From: Heliocybe sulcata
Taxonomy: Eukaryota > Basidiomycota > Agaricomycetes > Gloeophyllales > Gloeophyllaceae
Assembly: GCA_004369045.1 (NCBI GenBank)
Contig: ML213526.1
Coordinates: 192,382-256,381 of the forward strand
Direction of reading: 5' to 3'
Length of the DNA stretch: 64,000 bases
Below are positions 45,548-54,760 of the stretch, one piece after another; the first letter of the stretch is position 1, and each line of letters opens with the position of its first letter. The notes under the pieces are model-generated. The model worked only from the letters and a program-made list of their open reading frames with translations. It searched no databases and was not told the origin of the DNA. Made by a program: the position numbers and the translations under genes.

Positions 45548-48500
45548 ATGTCCGACGACGAGAACAGCAGCGGAGCGTCGACTCAACCTTCCCCAACGTT
45601 GGGCTCGCGAGGACCGTCTATAGCGCCATCGCTCGCCCATCCATCACAGGGATCGCCGCCCGCGACTCCCAGTCCGAAAGGCAGCCCGTCGCCATCGACT
45701 ACGCCGGCGCCTAGGGAGAGTGAGAGTGCTGAGGACTTGTATCAAGACCCAGGTATCGCGTCCCGGAAGCGCGACAAGGGCAAACAGCGTGCCGTCGTGC
45801 CACGCGATCCACCCGTGGTCGCAGCTTCGGCCTCTGCGGTGCTGTCGGTCGAAAGGCCACCTCCTACACAAACAACGGGCGGGGAAGACAAACAGGTTCA
45901 CGATCGTTCCACCCAATCATCTCGTCACTCGATTCGCACATCGGAAACTACCTACTCTCACGTTATGCCCGCATCGGCCACCATCGAGCGAGGGGGAAAA
46001 GCCACTGAAGGCGTTCCTAGGCCACCTCCAACGCGCCGCCATAGCGACACGTATCGCGCAGATTCCGGCCCTCGCCGTCCTGTACGCGAGACGTCGACAG
46101 TTAGCGTCGCTGAGGTTGCTTCCACGATGAAGACGGTGCCTCCAAAGAGTTTCTTTGGAAAGCAACCCTCGAGAGTGCCGGCGTCTGCCCCTGCTGTTGT
46201 GCCCACGCCTTTCAAGGAAAGCTCCGGAACGGCGGGCGCTGTGACTATCGAGAAGCAGCGGGATATCCTCGATGCGGAGCTGAAGAAATCGTGGGTGTTC
46301 GGTGGCTTACGGTTCTTCAGCAATCTCCTGCTTTGTCGTCCAGATATCCCAACGCGGCCCACTGTCGGGGCATTCCTTTCCCAATACGCAGGTTTTGACT
46401 CTGCTACCAGGATGTGGCGAGACCTTCCGAGGTTGGCCACGTCGGAGAACGACCGCATCTACAATCCCTTGGTTGTTCATTTCAATAAGATCTTGGAACA
46501 CTTCGGGTACGCGACTCGCCAGGCTGTCAAGACAGCGCACAGGGCCATGTCCCACGAGGCCGAAAGTCAGGGGGGGAGGAAGAACACCACCATGCCCGAT
46601 ATCTCAGTGCTAGGCTGGGGTCCCCGTATGGGCGAACGCCAAGAGATTCGAAAGAAGTACTCTCATTGCGTCGCCGTAATCGAGGTCAAAACGGAGGAGA
46701 TTATGAAGAAGAATTTGAAGAAACATCAACTACAACTTGCCTCGTACGCTCGGGAGATCTTCGTGCAACAGCCTACGAGACGCTTCGTCTACGGGCTGCT
46801 GGTCAGCGAGCAGACCATCCAGTTGTATCAGTTTGATCGCGGCGGAGTGATTTACTCCTCGAAATACGATATACGAGACGATGCCGAGACATTTGTTCAG
46901 ATCTTCCTTGCTGTGGCAACTGAGGACGAAATCGCCTTGGGTCTGGGCAAGCATATCTTCTGGGCGCCTGACGGCAAGTGCTACTTCGATCCTAAAGGGA
47001 AGATGAATCGCGTCTACGCCGTGGTTACCTCCGAGAAACCCTTCCGACGGGCTGCGATCCGTGGCCGCTGTACGACATGCTGGCGCGTGGAGGACGACCA
47101 GAAGAACCAGTTTTTGCTCAAATTCGCTTGGAGGGCTATGGGCCGCGTGAAGGAGTCCGTGTTCTTAAAGGCCGTGAAGGAGGCAAACCTCCAACACGTC
47201 GGACTGATGGAACGGTCGAGAACCATCGAAACTCTTTACTGCGTTCGATCATACATGCCCCTCATCGCAGTGAACGGTAGAGGTGAGAGGTTTCCGGTAC
47301 CTGATCGGGCGCACCACTGGCTACTTGAGCCGTGGTATGGTCCGACACTGGATCAGTTCGAATCGCCGTTGGAGCTCCTGGAGGGATTCTACGACGCTAT
47401 TACAGGTAAGCCGTGATGTTGTGGTGTTGCTTTGCAAGGGCTAACGCCCTCCCCAGCTAGCAGAGAGCTGCTGAGCATCGGGATATTACACCGAGACATC
47501 AGCATTAGTAACATTGTCTTCGATCGCCGGCCGGATGCAGATACATTCGCGAAACTTATTGACATGGACATGGCGATTCGCCTGGATAGGACGAAAAGTG
47601 GAGTTAAGACTGACGTTCGAACGGTGAGCTTGATATTGGCTCCATGTCCGATGCAGACGGCTTATGTTGTTCTGAACGACAGGGTACACGAGCGTTTCAA
47701 TCTTTGAAGGTGCTTTCCGGTATTGGCCAACACGATCACTTGGACGAACTCGAGTTCCTTTTCTGGGTTTTCTGTTACATCGTCTTCAGTTACGACGCGC
47801 CTGGCAAGTTGAAGAAAAAGCCTGAGACGTGTCTTCAGGGATTCCAATCATCGAAGCCTGCGCAGGCCATAGATGCCAAGAAACTCGTCCTTTGGAATGC
47901 CGAGCTTCCGCGAAAAGTCTCCATTGGTCTGGGCGCGGGCACCCCAGCCCTGTTTCGCAAGCTCCAGTTATTCTTCCTCAAAGTGACCGAGGATACACGG
48001 AAGAAGATTGACTCAAGAGGATACAAAGCAACCAACGACATCTATGAGGAAATAATGGGCGCCGCGGGACTATCAACGGCGCAGGGCCCAGAGTTAGTAT
48101 TACCGAGCGTCAGTGACGGTAAGTGTGAGCTTGGCTGTGGGACTTCCGTGCTTACGTCTGATATTGTCGCAGAGGATACCAATGTATGGCTCAAGAAGGA
48201 AGCTTTACAACACTACCAGCTAGTTCTGAACCTGGTGCGCGAAAGTATCGACCTCACGCGGAGATATATGGATGGGGCTCTTCTCTGGAAGCAGGTCGGC
48301 GCGGATGACGAGAACATGGAAGGAGAAACGAGAGTGGAGGAGCCAAATCTTGACGATCATTCGGACGAGGGCTTCTCGGATGCATCCGACGTCGTTGGGG
48401 AAGCTTCCTGGGAGGGAGAGGCTGGGTATACCGTTCCAGCGGCGGGCGTGACGTCTCATTCTTCGGGATATAGTAACAAGCGCTCTGCCTCACAGTCATT

Positions 48501-48585
48501 TGATGTCGAGGACGACGTATCCATGGAGCCTAGCACGTCGCGCGCCACGAAGAGGGCGAAGGGATCGCACTCTCGACGCAAGTAG
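45548..48585 (+). CDS. FunK1 fungal-type protein kinase, apparently intact
   Basis: Four exons (45548-47405, 47457-47623, 47683-48118, 48173-48585) give 957 aa. About 200 residues of Ser/Pro-rich disorder come first, then the FunK1 N-terminal region and kinase domain: CTTCWRVEDDQKNQFLLKFAW (beta-3 Lys), HWLLEPWYGPTLDQFESPLE (hinge), GILHRDISISNIVF (catalytic Asp and Asn, HRD codons at 47489-47497), LIDMDMA (DFG equivalent), TGTRAFQSLKVL (activation-segment end) and HLDELEFLFWVFCY (helix F Asp). The tail is acidic, Ser-rich and ends in an NLS-like RATKRAKGSHSRRK. FunK1 kinases are expanded in multicellular basidiomycetes and linked to fruiting; their substrates are unknown. Exon 2 holds exactly HRD to activation loop. 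The last intron is 54 nt and also free of stops, so retention would stay in frame. Confidence 0.88.
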
Positions 48586-48980
48586 CGGGATCGTGGCTCT
48601 AATCGTGTCTTCATCGAGCAGCGGGCAGGTTGCTCTTACGTTTCGTTTTCATGGTTATCATGGCTCATGCAGTGCGCATCTCCCAAGTTGGTTGTAATAA
48701 CGTATGTATACCGTTGTCGCTGTCTCCTTCCATTAACGCATTTGTGCTATTACTACAATCATACGGCATTATTCTGGCCAGTAAGTAGATGACATGTATT
48801 ATTTATTGGTTGTACGGTGCTTGTAGAGGTCCTCGATGCATGAATACGATTTATTGATGTGGCTTACAGCTGTTGGCACGGCCGTTATGACCTGCGATGC
48901 TGGTACGGTGGCTAGCGTTAACTTTAAGACTCACTAGTCAGTCTCCGTCTCGCCCATGAGACGACATACACAACAGTTCA

Positions 48981-49668
48981 CATCCAACTGACACACGGGT
49001 GGAGAAGGCGCACAAGGAATTGTAGAAAGGCAGCTCAAGACGCATGCCACAGAAACTGTTTATGAGCAATCGGGTGCCGCGACGTTTGTAAGGTACGACA
49101 ATGGGAATGTAGCCTATGTCCTACTGATAAAATGCAGCTCCATTAGTGTTAACATGACGCCATCCTGAGGACATACCTGCAGTGGACAAAGACTCGCTAC
49201 ATACCAGCACATATCGAATTCTATTGCCATTGTGGCAAGCGGACCAGCAACTGGCTCGGCGCGGAAGAAAGATATTGTGCTTTTGCACAGAATTCTCCCA
49301 CTAGTGGCCGAAGGATCCATGTCGCCTGAATTGGATTTTTTGAATCAGGATCAGGCTAGGGAGGGAAAGCTTGCCGGGGAGGTAGGATCCATCCACGATG
49401 ATATTTGCAGACTTTACCAGCATTCTGGAAGTGCTATCAAACGCCTTCTTCGCACAGTAGCATCATATGAGACGGTAAGCATACTTCAGAGTGCCTATCA
49501 CAAACCGACGAGTTTCGCCACATGACGTCACCGTCCTGGCAGTAGACCGTGTATATATGAGGAGTACCACGGCGTTCCGTACGCAATACTAATAGATAGT
49601 TCCTACCCTCACGCTTCATCAGCTTTACGGCAGGCCTACATCATACACACGACGCACCAGCAATCTCC
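48981..49668. other. Intergenic region at the right border of the FunK1 cluster
   Basis: After the end of homology to module 1 near 48980 there is no recognised gene. An open frame at 49232-49525 has mild coding-like composition (LDFLNQDQAREGKLAGEVG) but no family I know. Confidence 0.35.
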
Positions 49669-50028
49669 ATGTCAATCACCGAAGCCGACGCGAAACGACA
49701 AGTCCGCTCTTGGGGCTTCTCGCACATATACACATGGACAGACCGTCCGTAAGTCCCTTACCCTCAGTCTCCACTCCCCTTCACGGTCTAACGTCTTGTT
49801 CGAAGAAACGCATACTACGCCCCGCACACGCACAGCGGGGTGACCACCCACCTCATCCTCTCAGGAAAGTTCACGGTGGCGTACCCGAGCAGCAGGAAGG
49901 GTATCAGGTCAGACGAGGATGCCAAGAAGGAGACGTTTGGGCCGGGTGCTAGGATTGATGTGGATGCTGGGCAGCTGCATGAGGTGTGGATTGGGGAGGA
50001 AGGGTGTACCTACGTTATCGGAGAGTGA
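49669..50028 (+). CDS. Small single-domain cupin
   Basis: Two exons (49669-49748, 49806-50028) give 100 aa. The cupin core shows as HTHSGVTTHLILSGKFTV (motif 1, with two metal-binding His) and PGARIDVDAGQLHEVWIG (motif 2, with the later His). It is a short protein of one beta-barrel, likely binding a divalent metal; the reaction cannot be told. The last codons and the TGA stop lie inside a perfect 17-bp inverted repeat, so the gene's end is locked into a hairpin. Confidence 0.75.
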
Positions 50029-50054
50029 GGGACGATGTCCCTCACTCTCCGATA
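50016..50054 (+). terminator. 17-bp perfect hairpin across the cupin stop codon
   Basis: TATCGGAGAGTGAGGGA, a 5-base loop CGATG, then the exact reverse complement. The TGA at 50026-50028 is inside the left arm. It could affect 3'-end formation or mRNA stability; a stable hairpin is seen, its role is inferred. Confidence 0.6.
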
Positions 50055-50112
50055 GCGGCAGGGTCTGAAGACGGGCCTTTATCATATATGTTTTCTGTTA
50101 CCTCGGTCTTAG

Positions 50113-50184
50113 TCGGATATGGTGTAACGGCTAACATTACCGCCTTTCACGCGGTAGCTCGGGGTTCGATTCCCCGTATCCGAG
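50113..50184 (+). tRNA. tRNA-Glu (anticodon UUC)
   Basis: 72-nt cloverleaf. The acceptor stem TCGGATA pairs with TATCCGA, the anticodon stem ACCGC pairs with GCGGT around loop CTTTCAC (anticodon TTC at 50146-50148), and the T arm carries the B box GGTTCGATTCC. The A box reads TGGTGTAACGGC. There is no intron. A short T run follows at about 50211. Confidence 0.97.
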
Positions 50185-50421
50185 CTAGGTCGGCCTTAGT
50201 GGCCGCTGCTTTTGTTACGGTTCCGCTCACACCGAACGATTCCAACACTTTGCTGCATTGTTGGATAGATTATTGTTGGATAGATTATCTGCGCATGATG
50301 TTCCAGAACCGCAGCTCAGCTTCAAGTACTACAGGGACTACTCCATATATTATATTCTTCACACATTACACCATTGTCCACCTAGCATACACCGCTGATT
50401 CCCTTGCTCACTCTCCGGTGA

Positions 50422-51591
50422 TCACGACGACCTCTCCGGCTTCCTGCCTCCTGCACTATCGCCTGCAGGTCCTTCACCAGGATGGCTGGTTCCACCCTGG
50501 CCTTTGCCAGGCTGGTCGCCCCACTCCTCCCTGTTGCCGTACCGTAGCTTCTCACTTTCCGCACCCGGGGCGGGCGGAGAATACGGCTCATCCTTGGACA
50601 CACTAACGAGGAGAAAGAGGCCATCAGGACCCCCGAAGAGTAAAGCAGCTAATGGAACGAACACTCACGTATCGTACTCCTTGCTTTCAGCGCCTTTCCT
50701 GCTCCACTCTCCGCTGGGCGGTTCAGACGCGCGCTGCACCTCCGACCCATACGCAACCGAGTGCGTCTTCGAGTCTGGCGGCGCGGTCTCATCGACATCC
50801 TTGAAGTACGACTCTGCGCTGTGGGGCTTGTCCTCCGCCATCCTCCGCGCACTCATGTGGTAAGAGCGCGCCTGCTGCTTGCCTCCGGCGGGGTTGGTGA
50901 TTCTGTCGGCAGGCGCCTCGTTTCTCCGGGACGGCAGGGTGGGTTCGTCAGAGGCATTTCCGCGTCCGTGGTCGCGCTCCCCAGCGCTCTTGTGCGTCAG
51001 GTGCGCGTTCTGCTCGCCTTGGACGTCAGTGTCCTTTGGCGTCCTGCTCCCTTCGGGCTCAGCTTTGCTAACCTCAGGCGAAGGCTTGACCGCGCTGGTG
51101 TGCAGACCCCGCGAACCCACTTGCTTGGGACCAGTGCCGGTTCCAGTAACGCCTTCTCCGGCGCCGCGATTTTGCTTTACCTCGCCTGACGACGTGCCCA
51201 GCCCGACCTTGCTCTTCAGCGCAGCAAAGATGCCAGGCGGACTTGCCTCCTCCTCGCCTCCCTTCACGCCGCCAGAGCCCTCAGCACTCTTCCCGCCAAT
51301 CTGCTCCTGCATGCCTACACCCTCCTGATTTCCTGAGAACTTGCCCTTGTCAGGGACCTGCTGAGCACGGCCCGACTGTGACGCTGCATCAGGGCCTTCG
51401 TTCTTGGACTCGGCCATACCTGCGCGGGCATGTTCGGAGTGAATGTCCTGCGGTGACTGGTTGTTCTGAGAGACGGCGTGGCCTTGTGAGACGGAGGGGT
51501 CTTGGCCGCCGCTGGTGCGCGAAGTGGCGGAGAGGCGGGAGGTGGTGTGAAGGAGACGGGACGTGCGGATGATTGTCCGGCTAGGAATCAT
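50422..51591 (-). CDS. Low-complexity protein with mitochondrial presequence, family not recognised
   Basis: Two exons (51591-50669, 50602-50422) give 367 aa. The start at 51591 gives MIPSRTIIRTSRLLHTTSR, rich in Arg, Ser and Thr with no acidic residues, a classic mitochondrial targeting peptide. An in-frame ATG upstream (51606) would add five residues. The rest is hydrophilic, rich in Gly, Ser, Glu and Lys, and predicted disordered. A second Arg/Ser/His patch, ARSYHMSARRMAEDK, resembles another cleavage-type sequence in the middle. The C-terminus is Gly/Pro-rich. It lies between the two tRNA-Glu genes. Role unknown. Confidence 0.65.
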
Positions 51592-51889
51592 GGCGTATGA
51601 AAACATTAGTGTATATAGTCGTGGACTGGTTGGTGAGGCCACGAACGCGACACGCAGATATTTAACTGGCGCAGGTGGGGCGCGTCACTCGCGCACCCAT
51701 GACATCACCTGCCGTGGGATTATCCCTCCCTCGATCGAATCCTACTGCGTGCCTACTCTCAAGTATATATATTAAGATATTAATGCCCAATACGCCGGCT
51801 TGTGCTTAGTCTCTTGTCCAGGAATGCATGGCAATAAGCACAAGTTGAGCACAAATGTACATCAAATAAAAAGCTGTGGCACTGCAAAT

Positions 51890-51961
51890 CTCGGATACGG
51901 GGAATCGAACCCCGAGCTACCGCGTGAAAGGCGGTAATGTTAGCCGTTACACCATATCCGA
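51890..51961 (-). tRNA. tRNA-Glu (anticodon UUC), second copy
   Basis: The reverse complement is identical over all 72 nt to the gene at 50113-50184, in convergent orientation about 1.7 kb away. It is followed on the minus strand by a TTTTT pol III terminator at about 51870. Confidence 0.97.
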
Positions 51962-52066
51962 TGTGCGATTGGCATAGATAAGAATATATAACCTAATACC
52001 TAAGGTCTCCCTCCGCTTACCTTCACCGCTGACCGGGTATCTCCACTTACCTTCCGTCTAATCACC

Positions 52067-53044
52067 ATGTCTGCAGAGCAGGAGACAGCAGCACCCCAGC
52101 CGAAGCCACCTCTCCAGGTCCTCTACTGCGAAGGTACATCCCAGCGCTCGCTCCTCCGAGAACCAGATTAATCCGGATCCGTCCCATCTCTGCTCCGTCT
52201 GCGGCTCGGACAGTTTGCACCTTCCCGCCCGAGTACTGCGAGTTCGGGTCGAGCCTCTCGAAATGCAAGGAATGGCTGAAGGACGAGTACCCGGATTTAT
52301 ATGACCGGTATTACTCTGAAGGTGTGTGATTCTTGATGGGATGCGGGAGGGCAATGGAGGCTGAAGAGCAGGGTGGGTGGATAGAGGCGCTGCAGGCGAA
52401 GATGGGGACTATGAGCATGGAGCAGCAGACGAAGCTTGAGCAGGATGCAGCGAAGAAGGAGGCGAAGGCGGAAGCTAAAGCTGATGCGGCGAAGAAGAAG
52501 AAGCTGGTGAGTTAGTTCGTTCTATGGATTGGCGTAGGTACATGCCGTAGATGGTGTGCAACTACGTTTACCTGATCGTCTATACGCTTTTGGGTATCCC
52601 TGACACTAAATGGTTCTACTTTGGCCATGTATGCAGGCGTCTCAAGTACGTATGTTATGCACTGAACCTGCTATCGAGTACTGATTAAGCTCCACCTAGG
52701 TCTTAATCAAACGTATACAACGGCAGAAGAACAAATACGTGACTGCTATCCACGGACTTGAAGCCTTCGGTACGTCTCATTAACCCTTCTTACTGCCACT
52801 AATAATAACGCCTCTGCCAACCGCGGTAGACATCGATCTCAAGAAAGCCGCCAAACTCTTCGCACAGACGTTCGCCACAGGCTCGTCTGTGACCAAGAAC
52901 CCCCAGGGCCAAGATGAAATCGTCGTCCAGGGAGACGTGAGCGACGAGGTGCTCGACATGATCCGCGAAGAGAAGGGCGTATTAAAGGGTGTACCGGAAG
53001 CGAATGTGGAACTGATTGAAGAGAAGAAGAAGAAGGGTTCGTAG
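52067..53044 (+). CDS. TMA22: TMA22 / DENR translation recycling and reinitiation factor
   Basis: Six exons (52067-52133, 52214-52321, 52385-52506, 52637-52645, 52700-52769, 52830-53044) give 196 aa. The N-terminal zinc-binding region VLYCEVCTFPPEYCEFG is followed by CKEWLKDEYPDLYDRYY, a Lys/Ala-rich coiled coil, and a C-terminal SUI1 domain with IKRIQRQKNKYVTAIHGLEAFDIDLKKAAKLF and GQDEIVVQGD. It partners with TMA20 (MCT-1) to remove deacylated tRNA from 40S subunits after termination. Exon 4 is only 9 nt (codes Ala-Ser-Gln) and lies between two introns of 130 and 54 nt. Confidence 0.94.
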
Positions 53045-54101
53045 GTGCACCTGGGCCGGTGTAGAGGAAGAGGTACACAGCGGTGAGTGACTGGTCATAT
53101 GGTTTCGTCGGGACGAGACTGAACCGGGCACCTTGTACCAGTTATTGGGGATGTAAAGTACATTAGTGCTACGAATCATCGTTCAAGGCGGGGAAAATGT
53201 CACCATGGAACATTCGCGAGATAAATCGTGGTGATATAAGTGAGACCAAGAGATGCATATTTGCAAGGGGATTCAGGAGGAAGAAATCCCATCTCTTTCG
53301 ACTACGCACGAAATGAACTTGGTGAGTCGTATGCAAACATCTCCCTTCATGCCTGAGCACCCGAAAGTGGAGATCTCTGGGCGAGATATGGTTTTCCGAT
53401 GTCCAACGAGGATCCGCGATCATCGACCTAACGCTTCTTAGTAGTTGGATGGGCAGGCAGAGGTTAGGGTCTGCTCCCCTGCTGCGAAGCAAACCCTGGA
53501 TACACACAGTTGCATCCAGCATTGACGGAGAATGCTTCCGCTGTTGTACCTTCTCACTGAGCAGGCTGATGTTCTGCGACCCGCGTTCGACCAGACCTGA
53601 ACCTTTTCAGGAGGTAGCGGATATGGCCTGCAGGCAAATGCGACCACCGTTCAGTACACTCCACCGCGGCCGCTTCCCCTGGTAGCTCTTGACGCGACAG
53701 TCACATATCACGTGACTCAGTCACTGTGGCTTTGCATGGCTGTCGAAGCAGTCCCAAGGACTGAGTGGTGTCACGAGCGGCAATGGTCGACATATGATGC
53801 AGGAGCTAAGTATCCATTTGGCTGGACCTCTCAGCATAATCACTGACGCCATAAAGGCATGGGGACAAGCGTAGCTTGACCTAAGTAACGTAGGTCGTTG
53901 GTGTACAAGAGGAATGAAAGAGACGCTAATGATACAAGGGCAACGACCGGATAAATAGGATACATAGGTATGCGGAGAACTACACTACATTATAACGCTT
54001 TGTTGACATAAATATATGCGACAGTCGTAATAATCCAAGATATCAATCAAGTGAGAGTGAAGATGAATAATAGAAAAAGCGCGGTAAGACCAGCCACGCA
54101 T
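53045..54101. other. Intergenic region, no gene seen
   Basis: About 1 kb between the convergent TMA22 gene and the minus-strand orphan. Short frames near 53250-53690 on both strands show no recognisable motif. Confidence 0.4.
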
Positions 54102-54760
54102 TTACTTAGATGTGGGGTATAGCCGCTCGGCCTCGACCTCGAATACGCCAGAGTTGGTGAGGACGAGGGAAAGCAGACGCATCTGCTGCGGCCAGATGTT
54201 CCGTTGATTCAGTGACCACGCTGGATTTGTAATAGGTGCGTGTCGGTTCTTCTGCAGTGTGGCATGATATCAATCAGAGACAGCATCCGTGTTCTAGGGA
54301 CAAAATACGCACCTGGATAAACTCGTTGATATGTTTCACGACCTTGAATGCAAGTTCCGCTTTGGATATTCTGCCGCAAACGGTAAATTGGTATGCCAGG
54401 TGTTCCAGGTGAGGCCACTGTGGTGCGTAATTCAACACCTACAAGCGTACAAATGGACTAGCGGAGACTTACTCTGATGCGTATAGTGACTGTAGGTCCA
54501 TCCTTGGGGTTGAACGCGATATCCCCTGGACCTTCGAGGGCGGACGTCGCTCTTTGCATATCCGCGGCATCGTGGAAGAGGACACCGCGTCCCTGGCGCG
54601 TCCGAAAACAGACCTTTCGCGGGGTGGCATAGTTTATGTCGCTGCTGAAAGGACTGTTCCATTGGTGCGTCAACCCAGCGTTGACATCGGGGGCAGGAAT
54701 CGGGGTGGCAGACACGCCGATTGCGGGGATGTGCTTCATGTCATAGGCGGTCATAGCCAT
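54102..54760 (-). CDS. Orphan protein of 186 aa
   Basis: Three phase-0 exons (54760-54473, 54438-54313, 54248-54102). The sequence is compact and not repetitive, with the look of one folded domain: GRGVLFHDAADMQRA, GDIAFNPKDGPTVTIRI, then VLNYAPQWPHLEHLAYQF, SKAELAFKVVKHINEFIQ and a C-terminal NIWPQQMRLLSLVL. No signal peptide or membrane helix. Three clean introns and an even composition support a real gene. I do not recognise the family. Confidence 0.6.

Larger units (their letters stand above)
42808..48980. repeat. FunK1 two-gene module, copy 2 of a segmental duplication
   Basis: Counterpart of 31795-38520 in the same orientation, offset by about 11.0 kb at the left border and 10.5 kb at the right. 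Both genes of this copy splice in phase to complete proteins. Confidence 0.8.

Noticed and set aside
31795-48980. FunK1 modules as a mobile element
   Set aside because: No transposase, reverse transcriptase, terminal repeats or target-site duplication seen; the copies keep introns, so this is a DNA-level segmental duplication of host genes.
50113-51961. The inverted 72-bp repeat as terminal inverted repeats of a transposon
   Set aside because: Both copies are complete tRNA-Glu genes with anticodon loops and pol III terminators; no transposase or target duplication between or around them.
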